In this document: in pieces, positions 46,078 through 56,484 of the stretch
How the letters are laid out: every line of letters starts with the position of its first letter
Position numbering within the stretch: position 1 is the stretch's first letter
DNA from: Phlebiopsis flavidoalba
Taxonomy: Eukaryota > Basidiomycota > Agaricomycetes > Polyporales > Phanerochaetaceae
DNA: 64,000 nt
NCBI GenBank assembly: GCA_035772785.1
Contig: JAOCPU010000001.1
Location: 496,001-560,000 of the forward strand
Direction: 5' to 3'
Translations under genes and position numbers: made by a program
Notes under the pieces: generated by a model
Databases searched by the model: none
What the model saw: the letters and a program-made list of their open reading frames with translations, nothing else
What the model was told of the DNA's origin: nothing

Positions 46078-46569
46078 ATGGCTAATTATTCAGTCACCTC
46101 ACGTCAACTCGGCGCGTCTGCCTGATTATTTAAATCAGACAGTCAGGTTGCCGTGCAAGGTTCTGCGTGTGAGGGATCATGATTGTCTTTGCATACTTTT
46201 TCCGAATGATTGATAAATAAAACAGCTACAGGACTCTACCAACGAAGCGATTGTATCCGCAAGTGATGGAGGGGAAGTGAGGGTCAAGTTTAGTGGGGGT
46301 GCGTTCATTCAATGTGGGCTGCCCGCGTTCTACTGATCCACAGTACAGGATATGAACTGTGCAATCTATTTTCATTGAGGTAGTCGGAAATGTCACTGCA
46401 CACGAAAACGCTATCAAGGCTCACGCCATTATTGACATGGGAGACAAGCTCGGTGCGTCTACCATTTGTGCCACTCGGGATTCAGCAACTGACCTTCGAC
46501 GTAGACTTGTCTCTAGTCGACTTCGTTGTCGAGAAATGTCATGACCCCAAGTTTGCTCATATGTTCTGA
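46078..46569 (+). CDS. RPA3: Replication protein A 14-kDa subunit
   Basis: RPA3 is the small OB-fold subunit of the heterotrimeric single-strand DNA-binding protein RPA, in the nucleus. Exon 1 reads MANYS, one lost frame, then SPHVNSARLPDYLNQTVRLP and CKVLR. After an intron (about 46167-46229) comes the OB-fold strand region NEAIVSASDGGEVRVKFSG. After a second intron (about 46296-46351) and one frame change comes SIFIEVVGNVTAHENAIKAH, then AIIDMGDKL. A third intron (about 46453-46504) leads to DLSLVDFVVEKCHDPKFAHM and a stop at 46567-46569. Length of about 120 residues, block order and the short C-terminal helix fit the family well. Confidence 0.8.
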
Positions 46570-46910
46570 AAGAATTGCCCGCCTCCCATCCCACCGTCTG
46601 CTCTGATATGTCAAATCATCTTGCTATTCTACATTGTACAAAACATTTCACTCGATCCTGAAACCTGGTATCCTAGTTCAACCTCTTTTTGCCTTAGCTT
46701 CAGTGAAAATACCGCATGGTCAGTTAAAAATGGTGCGATCCGACTTGAGACGTGTCCGGAAGCTTTCAGTACTAATCCCTCAAAGACGGCCAAGAGATGG
46801 TAAATAGGGTAGTAGGCCGATTTCTTCGCGTCAAATTATGATCAGACTTCAGAGCCTCGACAGCCGACCAGCAACAAGCGGGGCGAGGGGCATTTAGCTT
46901 ATGATTGGCG
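46570..46910. other. Intergenic between RPA3 and the acidic protein
   Basis: Convergent gap of about 340 bases. A 60-codon plus frame at 46621-46803 shows nothing recognisable. Confidence 0.35.
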
Positions 46911-47641
46911 TTACGCCTCAGACGAAGGGCCCTCGTCTATTTCGAAGTCCCCCGTGTCCTCGGCATCCATCTCTTCCGACGCGTTGGTACCCTCGGTCTC
47001 TGCAAGAGACGTGTTGAGCTGTTCATCCATGTCTACCATGTCTGCGTCCAGATCTGGCTCGTCCTCTTCTTCGTCTTCTTCCTCGTCCGCGTCGGTCTGG
47101 TTGTTCGCACCCTCGGATGGCGAGTCGTCTGAGCCGTCTGAGTCTGTAGAGTCGTCATCGTCATCACTCTGCTCGTCCGCCTAGAGGTGAAGGCGCGTGA
47201 GAATGTTGAGTAAGTGTGCGTAGCTGTCACTCACATCGTTCTTCTCTTCATGTTGTGTGAAGGAGCGTCCTATGGGCACAAGGAAGTTGAAGCCGCGTTT
47301 CTTAATCTCGTCGGTCTATGCATGTGCGGTCAATGTTAGCCTCAGAGAGCACATATTTGGCACGCACCAAGTCATCCAAGTCATCCTCCTCGTCACTCAG
47401 ATCGTCCATCTCCTGAGCCAGGTCGCGCGTGACATTGAAACGCGGCCGGTCGCTGGCCAAACCGTGGTAAGGGCACCGGATGCGGGTTGGGGTGGCTTCG
47501 GCAGGAGATTGGGGAAAACAGCACTTCGCGGAACTCAAGGTTGGGCTTGCAACAGACATGTTTACTCGCGCGTTGTGTGAGGCACAGACGGTTCAAATGA
47601 AAGGGGGAGAGCAAGGGCGTGGTCGTCGCGGCACGCGACAA
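46911..47641 (-). CDS. Small protein with long acidic tail (possibly APC15-like)
   Basis: Read on the minus strand, the start at 47641 gives MSRAATTTPLLSPF; after frame changes, RCPYHGLASDRPRFNVTRDL (about 47475) and AQEMDDLSDEEDDLDD follow. After an intron comes a block at about 47315-47245 containing IKKRGFNFLVP and GRTLTQHEEKND. After another intron (about 47238-47182) the C-terminal 90 residues are almost all Asp, Glu, Ser, Gly and Thr (for example ADEQSDDDDDSTDSDGSDD). They end DFEIDEGPSSEA at 46911. The layout of a short conserved core and a long acidic tail recalls fungal APC15/Mnd2-type subunits of the anaphase-promoting complex, but I cannot confirm this from motifs. An acidic chromatin or ribosome-assembly factor is an alternative. 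Confidence 0.55.
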
Positions 47642-47643
47642 GC

Positions 47644-49524
47644 ATGGGCGCTACTCATGGCGCGCGACCTGCTCGTGGGTCGAGCGACTTGGACTCGGAC
47701 TCAAGCCTTGTTCCTCCACCCCCATTGTTCGCTATGGGACGCCCTCCCTTGGCAGAATCATTCTCGGCGAACATCTCTCTGCTCTATGACCTCTACCTCG
47801 AACGCTACCCTGAACGCGTTTCTACGCTGGCTTTTGTCTAGACCTGTCAATTTACGCTCCCTTCTTCGTCGAATACCCGACTTTCGACCACCTCTTGCCG
47901 ATTTCTGTGACATTCTCAACGCCGAAATCTCCCTGCTTTCTGCTTTGCCGTTGACGTTCGGTGTAGTTTTTGCTCTTTTACCTTCTATACTCGCTGTCCC
48001 GCAAACGGAAGCCGACGCATCGAAGAGTTTGACAGACAGTCCCCCGCTTGCGCGTGCGCCTTTGGACGCATTACTTACTGGAGTTTCTGACCCCCACCTC
48101 GTCTGTCTGGCCGGAACTATACCTCTGTGTTGCTCAGCAGAGTCTAGTCCTGGCTCATCTGACATCAAACTGCCCCTTGCAGCCTTCTTCATGATATTCT
48201 AACATGGAACCGTCGAGCTCAGGCATCCCACCACAGACTTGCCGGCTTTTTATCCTGCATAGCCACCGCTCCCCCATGGGTGGCCCATTATTGCCCTCTA
48301 TTGGCATATGGTGGCGTGCTCGCGTTGCCTTCCAGCTTTCTGTGCTTACAGTTTAAGCCCATTTTAATCCCGTCGTGAGTGTTGACCCTGCATGTATGCG
48401 CTGCATAAGCTCACAGCTAGGGTAGAAATCGCCCCACCCAGTTCTTCACCGGCCTTCTCTAGAGCTTCTCATTGCGATGGCGCGGCAGCATATACGGACG
48501 CGAGTGGGGATCACGAAGCTCGTGCGAAGGCTCTTCCCCACGACGCGCCCTCTCCCTGCAATGACAATGTGTTGTCCTAGATGCCCATTCCATACCTTCT
48601 TGCTTGCCGGCATATGTTCGCTCTTTCCAACACGCCTTGCCTCCTGGGACATCTGCCATGCTCAAGGGTTCTCTACGTACTGTGACAAACCCTCATTCAC
48701 ACGTGGAGCCTTCGTCCATGCTGCCATAGGACCATTCCTCGCTCGCCAGTATGTTACGGAAGAACGCTGCCAATCGCTCTGGAAACTCGAACGTTGCGCG
48801 GTGTCCCCGTCCCTGGATGTGCAAGCCCCGACCCCCCTCTGCTGACGGACCAGCAACCTGGGACGGTATTCTTTTCAGGCTTATTACATCAGGATCGTCG
48901 CCGCTGGTCGTGGAATCCGTGCAGAACGTGTCGGAACAATACGCCAGCTACCTGGATCGATACTCGCAGGAGCTTACAGAACGCCTATTCTCCGAAGGTG
49001 CGCGACAAGTTCGTTTGCCCAGTGGGGCATGGCGGGTTGGCGCGAAGAGCAGACTGATGGTGACATGGGAGGCGGCTCTCTTCCGAGCTGGGTTGATGTC
49101 GCGGTGGGTTGTGCTAGTGACGCGTAACGGATATGCTTAATGCTCAATTTATTTGCTCAACGAATAAATGTTCGATGCACTGCCCTCGATGGACTACGAC
49201 AGGCCTCGCCCAACCTCTACCGACTCCGCTTTCCGCCGGCATATGGCAATGCAGAACCGCGGCGGGAAAGCAGGGCCACTTGCCGGCGCCTTTGTGGCGC
49301 ACCCGGAGCGCTACTTGGGCCTCGGCCGGGCGCCTCTTGCGGTCCGAGTCGGTCACCTCCCAGTCTGGTCCTCCTCGTGGGGAGGAGGCAAGGTTAAGGT
49401 TTGCCGGCTTACAGACGGAGTTTCTCATCGTGCTTGTGAGCAAGGTCAAATGATGCTCACGGTGCACGCATGTGAAGGCCTTCTGGCGCACCCAGCTGGG
49501 TGCGCCACCCCATGATCTAGCTGA
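47644..49524 (+). CDS. Unidentified plus-strand gene, heavily broken
   Basis: Plus-strand coding-like blocks follow one another in changing frames: SSLVPPPPLFAMGRPPLAES (about 47695), ISLLYDLYLERYPERVSTLA, LSIYAPFFVEYPTFDHLLPI (about 47845), LNAEISLLSALPLTFGVVFA (about 47915), ARAPLDALLTGVSDPHLVCL and EPSSSGIPPQTCRLFI. Later blocks are FVHAAIGPFLARQYVTEERC (about 48713), VVESVQNVSEQYASYLDRYS (about 48908), QELTERLFSEGARQVRLPSG and GDMGGGSLPSWVDVAVGCAS. They look like one long globular alpha-helical protein. I do not recognise the family. The start is only a few bases from the divergent acidic gene, so one of the two starts is probably wrong. Confidence 0.4.
49485..49506. repeat. Perfect 22-base palindrome
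   Basis: GGCGCACCCAG is followed directly by its exact reverse complement, centred between 49495 and 49496. It lies at the end of, or just after, the unidentified gene to the left and about 500 bases before the MFS transporter start. It could be a dimer-binding site or a cruciform-prone element. Confidence 0.6.
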
Positions 49525-49907
49525 CGAGAGCCTGATATGCCCTCTGATATCTCTGGTAAGCAGCTCCAATCATCGTGGTCAGCTCTGGGTCAATTCAACC
49601 GTTCCCAGACCGTCGCACATGCCCAGTCGGGAGCTGTACTTGTAAACCTGTGCTATCCATATCATCCTCGTCGCGGGGACTGGATGTCGATCCAAATGGG
49701 ACCTTTTTCGGACATTGCCCGTCCGTCAGTGTCCGAAACGAAACGCCTCGCACGGGCCTTCGGCCGCTGTAGTCGGCCCAAGACGCTCGACGAATCCAAG
49801 AAGGCGTCAGGACGACATTCAACACTCCTACGGTTCTACCAATGCTTGACCCTTTCGGGCTTGTATGCCATCCGTACAAGTCCGTACGGGTCGACAAAGG
49901 AGCAGGG
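49525..49907. other. Upstream region of the MFS transporter
   Basis: Open frames up to 146 codons on the plus strand and 100 on the minus strand, with no motif. CCGTACAAGTCCGTACGG at 49872-49889 contains near-inverted CCGTAC/GTACGG arms and may be a binding site in the promoter. Confidence 0.35.
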
Positions 49908-49915
49908 TATAAATA
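49908..49915 (+). promoter_or_regulatory. TATA box of the MFS transporter
   Basis: TATAAATA lies 94 bases before the ATG at 50002. It is the clearest core promoter element in the window. Confidence 0.55.
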
Positions 49916-50001
49916 TTATAGAGCCGCTGCGATATGTGATCTTCACCACCCCTACCACATCTCCCCTACCTTCATAGGTTTCTATCCCTCCGGACACAGA
50001 A

Positions 50002-52034
50002 ATGGAGACTCCCACTGAGCATAGTACAGCTCCTCATACTCCCCCGCCACTCTGGCGAACACCTTGTACCTCTCCGCCCCACACAATCTCGGGGACACGA
50101 CCCAAACGGCCCTGATCTCTCGTATCCTTTCCGTTGCGGAGGCTGGTCTGACCAGCGAGTACCGTGACACCTCAGTTTACTGGTCTCATTCCTGGAGATG
50201 CCGCCTTCCGACGTGTACCTTCAATACACGCCAACGCTCCCGACCCCCACCCATTCGAGACGCAGAAAAGGGTAGGAACCTCAAGGATATCAAGCTCGTC
50301 ACATTCGTCCTTCCCCGAACGATCCTGAGGATCCAAGAAATTACTCGCGGTGGTTCAAGTGGTGTAAGTAGCTTTCCAGCTTGCGATCTCGCCCTTGCTG
50401 ACCTCAACGCATACCAGACATCACTGCCGTTTGTGCCATCTCCGTCGTGGAGGTTGCATTTGCTTCCTCCGTCGTTACTGGCGATTTCGATGGCCTGGAA
50501 GAACAGTTCCACATGGGCGACGTTGTAATCGCACTCAGCGTTTCTCTCATGGTGTGCGGTTTCGGCCTTGGCCCCCTACTCTGGTCGCCTCTGGTATGTC
50601 TCTCGCTCATACCCGGGTCCCCGCTATCTTCTGACTGTGTAACTTAGTGTGAAGTTGTTGGTCGTCGACCGATCTGGATCTTGCCCACGATCGTGTACAT
50701 TATCTTCATCATCCCCTGCGCCGTCGCCAAAAATATCCAGACGCTCCTGATCTGTCGATTCCTGTGCGGCTTCTTCGCGTCTGCACCGTTGACACTCGCG
50801 GGTGGCACAATATCCGACGTCTGGGATAACGAGGAGCGTGGATTTGCTATTGCACTGTTCGCTGCTGCTCCATACGGCGGACCCGTGCTCGGCCCCATCG
50901 TCGGTGGCTTTGTCGGCGAGACTGTCGGTTGGGCGGTGGATCTTCTGGGTAAGCTGACCGTGTACCTTGATCTGCGCCACAGGCTAATTTTGGACTTCTC
51001 TTAGGTGAACATGATCTTCGCTGGTGTCATGCTCTTCTTCAAGGCTTCGATACCAGAGACGTTTGCGCCCGTCATCCTGAAGCGCCGTGCCGCGAAACTC
51101 AGGCAGGAAACTGGCGACGACAGTATTTGCACTGAGCAGGAGGGTCTACAAAGTCGCGTTCACAGACATGCTCATGGATACACTTATCCGACCATTTGCT
51201 ATGCTTGCAACTGAGCCAATTCTGCTCCTGCTTTCCCTCTATATCGCCCTTATCTACGGTCTTCTGGTGAGTGGTTTCTTCATGGGCTACGGAACCAGCG
51301 CTGATTGCTTCCTCAGTATGCCTTCTTCTTCAGCTTCCCCGTTGTTTTCGGCGAGGACTACCGCTGGAACGACGGCCTTGTCGGCTTAACATTCATATCC
51401 GTGTGGATTGGCCTCGCCATTGCCCTCGCGATCATGCCATTCCTTCAAAGAGATTACATGAAGCGTGCTGAGGCCAAGGGCGGAAAAGCCGAGCCAGAAG
51501 ACCGTCTCGTCGGTATGATGATCGGCAGCATATGGGTACCCATCTGTAAGTCCAACCCTCCGTCCAACGTTCTCTACCCATCTCTCACCTCATCCCCCCT
51601 ACAAGCCCTCTTCATCTTCGGCTGGACGAGTCCCCCGGCCGTCATGCCCGGAGGAGGAAACTGGGTTGGCCCCGTCAGCTCTGGTATCCCCTTCGGCTTT
51701 GGCATGGTCGTCATCTACTTCTTCTCCGCAAACGCGTACATCATCGACGCCTTCCCGGGTTACGTCGCGTCTGCGCTGGCGGCCAAGACTGTCATCCGGT
51801 CTGGCTCTGGTGCGGCGATTGCCCTTGTTCATCACGGCCATGTTCCATAATCTTGGAAATGGTTGGGCAGCAAGTACCTGGGCCTTCATCTCTCTGGGCA
51901 TGGTGAGTCAAGCCGTTCGTTTGGTTTTATGAGTACGAAGCTGACCCGACGGTAATAGTGCCCGATTCCTTTCCCTCTTCTACCGCTATGGCAAGGTCAT
52001 CCGGTCAAAGTCAAAACGTGCCACATCAGCGTAG
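50002..52034 (+). CDS. MFS transporter, DHA1-type multidrug/H+ antiporter-like
   Basis: A 12-helix plasma-membrane exporter of the fungal DHA1/polyamine group. The start at 50002 (METPTEHSTAPHTPPPLWR) follows a TATA box. The cytosolic leader KLVTF-PNDPEDPRNYSRW (about 50293-50355) is typical of these transporters. Helices follow: ISVVEVAFASSVVTGDFDGL (about 50440-50500), VVIALSVSLMVCGFGLGPLL, then EVVGRRPIW with the loop 2-3 signature (about 50651). Next, IVYIIFIIPCAVAKNIQTLL, ICRFLCGFFASAPLTLAGGT (50747-50806), APYGGPVLGPIVGGFVGETV (50875-50934; antiporter motif C G-x-x-x-G-P-x-x-G), and VNMIFAGVMLFFKASIPETF. The second half has RPFAMLATEPILLLLSLYIA, FFFSFPVVFGEDYRW, WTSPPAVMPGGGNWVGPVSS, FFSANAYIIDAFPGYVASAL, and FLFYRYGKVIRSKSKRATSA with a stop at 52032-52034. 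Two one-base insertions sit in conserved places, near 50936 (GW/RW) and 51817 (AA/MPLF). Substrate unknown. Confidence 0.88.
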
Positions 52035-52528
52035 ACTTAGAGTGCTGGGCACCGTTTCTCCTGTCTTCCTTGAGCTCAAACGCCGCATTTACGACTTCAT
52101 CTCGTACTTTACATTACTGTAGTAGTAATTGTTGAGTAGCTGCATTCTCGCATATACCTTGTACTGGTGAAGCGCCGCCTCTGGCGGCAGCAACCTTGCT
52201 TGTCTCCTCGTCCGCGGGCAGCAGACAAACAGAAAATCTTTGACAGTCATTAAAAATTTGGATTGGCCCGTGTGCTACATAACGTGTCTGGCCACTAGTA
52301 CACAGGGTCCATACCGGCTTGTTTACAGCGTAGTAGCGTACATGTCCGAGTTCTCTCCTGCACCAAACGGCAGAATGCGTTTGTCTCGCCCAAGTCGACC
52401 CAATTTGTATAAACATTTGTTATGTCTATATCACATGTGGTGGACACCCTACTCACATTGCATGTCCTTAGCAGGATTCCTCCCAGCCCATCTACAGTCT
52501 ATGAAAATCTGCAGGCACAAGAGCATGA
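52035..52528. other. 3' flank of the MFS transporter, nothing recognised
   Basis: Short open frames on both strands. It may hold the 3' end of the minus-strand coding-like segment on its right. Confidence 0.3.
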
Positions 52529-53060
52529 TTAGCAAGGGCGCCATTGACCGTTGAGCGTTGTCACGAGTCTGTGGACTACTCTATGTGCGGATGCAAGGTC
52601 TCTGGGGAGTTCTGTGCTCACCCCGCACATGGCCATATCGGGTCCAAGTCGTAGTGTCGAGTAGACAGGCTGTCCTAAATACAACCAGACAAGGTCGGCC
52701 GCACACCCTTCCCCCGTCCTGAGCGTACCGAGGACCTTGGCTGGGGGATGGTGCTTGGCCTGCTGCGAGGGTGCGACCATAAGCTCGGTATGCTCGTGAC
52801 AACATTCATCCTGGGCGGCCTTCGAGCTCCAGCACATTCAGCGTGTTCACGGTGTGGTACTGGGGGTGCTTATTCGACACGCCATTGGTGATTTTGGGCA
52901 ATACTGAGACGGCTGCGCCATGCCATACAGCCTGCTGACTATTGAAGGGAATCACGCGGCGCCTTTGATTCTTGTGCGCGAGACGAAATGCAAAGCCTGC
53001 TGTGAGGACTTGTTAGTCAAGCAAATGGGATTCTATACACAAGTACTCACTATGGTAGGT
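52529..53060 (-). CDS. Unidentified minus-strand coding segment
   Basis: Read on the minus strand, after a clear GTGAGT donor near 53035 and an acceptor near 52990, there is FAFRLAHKNQRRRVIPFNSQ, QAVWHGAAVSVLPKITNGVS, NKHPQYHTVNTLNVLELEGR (about 52870). After one frame change come HEHTELMVAPSQQAKHHPPA, KVLGTLRTGEGCAADLVWLY and LGQPVYSTLRLGPDMAMCG, ending at another GTGAGC donor near 52620. Continuity and splice signals suggest real exons. I cannot name the family. An alternative plus-strand frame at 53106-53363 (SLVYAPRRHQPDYTRYDELK) is also coding-like and conflicts with a simple minus-strand extension. Confidence 0.3.
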
Positions 53061-53363
53061 TTGTCGCCATAGACTATAGTGCGACGACTCTGACAAACCA
53101 CGCGCGTGGGTTCTACCTCAGCCCCCACTCGTGCGCTCGCCTTGAGGCTTGGGCTTCTGGATAGTCTCGTGTATGCGCCGCGTAGACATCAACCAGATTA
53201 TACGAGGTATGATGAGCTAAAAGAGCTGTTTTGGCGTTCTGTGGGATTGCCTGGGTGCGATGTGCAGGCCTCAGTAAGTTGCGCCTCACGCGCACGGTTG
53301 ACCGTGTCGAACCCGAATCGAGGCCCGTCCGTTCGCACTCAGGTGCTAAACTTTAGTGGTTGA

Positions 53364-54065
53364 TATACAGATATCACCGTATTGTTTACTACCGGCTATA
53401 TCAAGTGAAGGGAGGGACATGGTCGCGGAAAGATGATGGTAAACGAACGTGAGCGAGGGCGCGACCGCGTCGCACTGTGAGCGTTTCTTGTGACGTCACG
53501 TCACGCTGTGTTACTATCTTCTAAAACCACAGGTTCTAGGCGACAGAAAAGTCGCCAGTGTTATTTGGTGTACATCAGCTATCATTAAAACATTTCCGCT
53601 TCATGTTGACACAATTAAACGCTTAAGTTGAAGGAGAAGGGAGGCCACCGAAAAGGCGGGTTGCCAAAGCGTAGTGCGTGACGTGACTGCAACTGATGCA
53701 TTCGCGGCAAAGTCCGGTGAGTTGGAGGTTGAATTTCAAAATAATTGTGCCCCCCGACAGATACCTTGACAAGCAAGGTGACTTATTCTGGCTAATCTTC
53801 TTCCTACATCCCTCATTGGCTCACTATCGCAAAGTTCCAGAAATAAACAATTTCTTGAGATATTAAATTAGAGTGCGTTGTACAGTGCTCAGACATCAAA
53901 CCAAGAAAATGAACGAGAATACAGGCGGTGAGGATACATGAGTAACATTGACGGTGTGGCGTGACATATCCTAGATTAGGAATAAAGATCATGATAGATA
54001 TGCACATTCGTTCGGATCTTGCATGTAGGCCTAGAGGGCATCAGCCAAGCATATCGGCGTCGTTG
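53364..54065. other. Gene-free stretch with a CRE-like palindrome
   Basis: No coding evidence. GTGACGTCAC (53490-53499) is a perfect palindrome containing the bZIP/CREB core TGACGTCA (53491-53498), followed directly by a second half site GTCAC. TGCGTGACGTGACTG (about 53674) adds further ACGTGAC copies. Confidence 0.4.
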
Positions 54066-56344
54066 CTACGATTTGTCCGCCTGTTCATGTGGCGTGGGTG
54101 TACGGCGAGAGAGGTCTGATCCAGAGCTTGACAAGGCCCGTCTTGTTTGCTGTAAGCATGCCCCGGTGATAGAAGATCAGGTCCGTGAGGAGGTCGCCTT
54201 CGAGTTGTTTGATCTACACGGTGCGTCAACACTAACAGACATGCATCAATTGTCTCGAAACATACGAGAACAGGTTGAAGAACGGCGACTTCGTTCCGAG
54301 ACGGCGCGGGATGATAGCGGGATATGGGGCCGTCTAGCCCTGGACCACCGAGAAATACGGACGATTCGCCACGCCGTCGAAGGGCCAATGAGATATTGGA
54401 CGTCATGGACATCCGTTGATGGTGACCAGTGGTCTGATCAAGGAGGTCAACGGGTGTAAATGTATGCCAAAAGGGCTGGATATACCTGTAGTTTCGGTCT
54501 GTGTAAAGCACCGCTAGAGAAGTCCCACTATACAATTCCCATCAGAGATGAGAACTGACTAGGCAAGAGCATACTTACTAATATCAGCTTGTTGTCTTCT
54601 CCTACACTGCCGAAGCGGTATGTCCTGCCGTCACAACGGATGTCGTCGAAAGAGACAGCCAGAGACGAAGGACGAATGTCCCTGACATCGTGCCACACCA
54701 CTCGCTGCTCCCACGGGGAGTAAAATCGTAACCAAGTCATCCTGACCTCCAGTCTATTGAATGGCAATGTATAGAACAGGGGGATGGATCCGGAGATAGG
54801 GCACATACCAGATGTATCTCCCATCTGGCGACCAAGCGACACAGGTGAGAGTGCCGAAATATGAGGGCCGTAGCAGTCAACCAGTCTGATTAGACAGTCA
54901 ACACACATAGAGCTGTACAAAAAATCTTCACTCACTGTTCTGCCACAGCATCTATCACTCTAAGACAGCCGTCTTCAGAGATGGCTGCTACGTATTTCAC
55001 GTCTGGAGAGAACACAAAGTCTTCATAGAGACCATCATGAATGACATGCAAAGCATATATATGCGTCCACACGCACCGACGACTTTCTTCTTTGACACCC
55101 GCCAGTGGCTAACGGGGTTCTTCGGGACGCGGTCTTTCTCCTTTTCGACCTTTCCATTTGTCGTCGCTGCTGACGCTAAGGAAGCGGGGTGCCATGGAGG
55201 AAGGGTGACAAAAATCGAGTCTAGTGGGTTCCAGGGACCTGTCGGCGTGTACGGAGCTTGTGGAGAGCCATTGAAGTCGGTTGGTGACGACGTCGCGTCT
55301 GGGTCTCTTGCTGTGAACATGCCATCTTCTCGTTCTTTGTCATATAACAGTATAGTGCCGTCCGCGTGCGACACCAGAAAAAGGTTGGGGGGGCGAGGAG
55401 GGTACCCATCGTATCGACGTGCATGGGGAGCTGCATATCCGACCCTGAATTCGGTTCAGCCAGAGCGTTCTCTGGCGATCTGCAATGACGCACCTGTTTG
55501 TTTAACCGGCCATACCGAGACGACACAGGATCTAGAAACATTAATGAGAGTCGGAAGACGGTCTTAAAGCCTGGATCCTACCAAAACCACAAGAGGTCGC
55601 CGGTATTAAATCCAATGATCACATCTATGCGCTCCTGTGACACTGTAGTCGGGTTGACATCATGACAAGTAGGATAGGCAGAGAAAAATATTCGCGCCAG
55701 AGGATCCTTCCCCAACGTAAGAGACCCGTACTGCGGAGGGACTATTCGGAAACTCACCTTGGCCTTGGTACCCGCCTCTGTCCACACGAATGACTTGGAC
55801 AAGTTGTAGAACAAAAACGTGGTCTCCCCCTGCTTTGATGATAGATTCCGACTCAGATTGTCGACATTCTGAAGCCCTCGTGATGAAAGTTGAGGAAGTT
55901 GGTCCGCATGTTGTGCTTCGGCCGCGCTATGGACTTCTTCTTGCCCACTTGTGACGGGCCGCCGAACAGACTGTTGAGCTGGTCGTGCCCGAGCGTTGGA
56001 CTCGCGACATTGTCTGGCGAAGGAGAAAACGTGGATGGGTCTGGCGAGGGAGCGTCATCCGGAGTTTCGCTGCTTGACACACTCAGGCCGTCATCCCGCT
56101 GTCCCTTCTCCTGCTGCTGCCTATCCCTTTCCTTCTTATTCTCCTTCTCCCTGTTACCTCCGAGTAGCTGGGATAGCACCTGCGAGTTGGCGGACTTGCC
56201 AGCGGAGAACTTGATGGTCACCGTCTTGAGCCTGGTGGGGTAGTTGATGGGGACGGCGTTGACGACATGCAAGACGTTGAGCTTGTGCTCCTCCGTGACG
56301 GTGTAGACACCCTCTGGAGCGACAAAGGTCGATTCACTCTCCAT
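54066..56344 (-). CDS. creC: WD40 catabolite repression protein CreC / WDR20 homologue
   Basis: CreC is the WD40 partner that stabilises the deubiquitinase CreB (USP12/46 in animals, with WDR20), acting in carbon catabolite repression. The start at 56344 gives MESESTFVAPEGVYTVTEEH. The N-terminal blocks are LNVLHVVNAVPINYPTRLKT and a Ser/Pro/Asp-rich insert (DDAPSPDPSTFSPSPDNVAS). Then KSFVWTEAGTKAK, EPLARIFFSAYPTCHDVNPT (about 55705) and ERIDVIIGFNTGDLLWF come before a damaged exon with DPVSSRYGRLNKQG. LVSHADGTILLYDKEREDGM (about 55375-55315), a Pro-rich linker and NPVSHWRVSKKKVV follow. Next, FSPDVKYVAAISEDGCLRVI (about 55005-54950), VAWSPDG/YI-L-GG near 54830, SPWEQRVVARCQGHS-like residues near 54705, and FDDIRCDGRTYRFGSVGEDN (about 54650). 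The C-terminus reads ISRYHPAPSRNEVAVLQPVL and KLWIRP, ending HEQADKS at 54066. Frame changes are frequent. Confidence 0.82.
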
Positions 56345-56484
56345 GGCTCATCGCTCGGTGCGGCGAAAGAGAGTGTTGGGGCGAACAGCAGTGTGTCCGG
56401 CGGCAGAGGAGGTGGTCACGGACAGAGAGCTGTACGGTGTCATACACCCGGATCTTGCGCACGTCTGCTTGTCTTTTCACTCCC
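56345..56484. promoter_or_regulatory. Short divergent promoter shared by creC and BCKDH E1 beta
   Basis: Only 140 bases separate the creC ATG (minus, 56344) and the E1 beta ATG (plus, 56485). No TATA box is obvious. Both starts are well supported, one by the conserved CreC N-terminus and one by a mitochondrial presequence, so the two genes very likely share this promoter. Confidence 0.6.
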
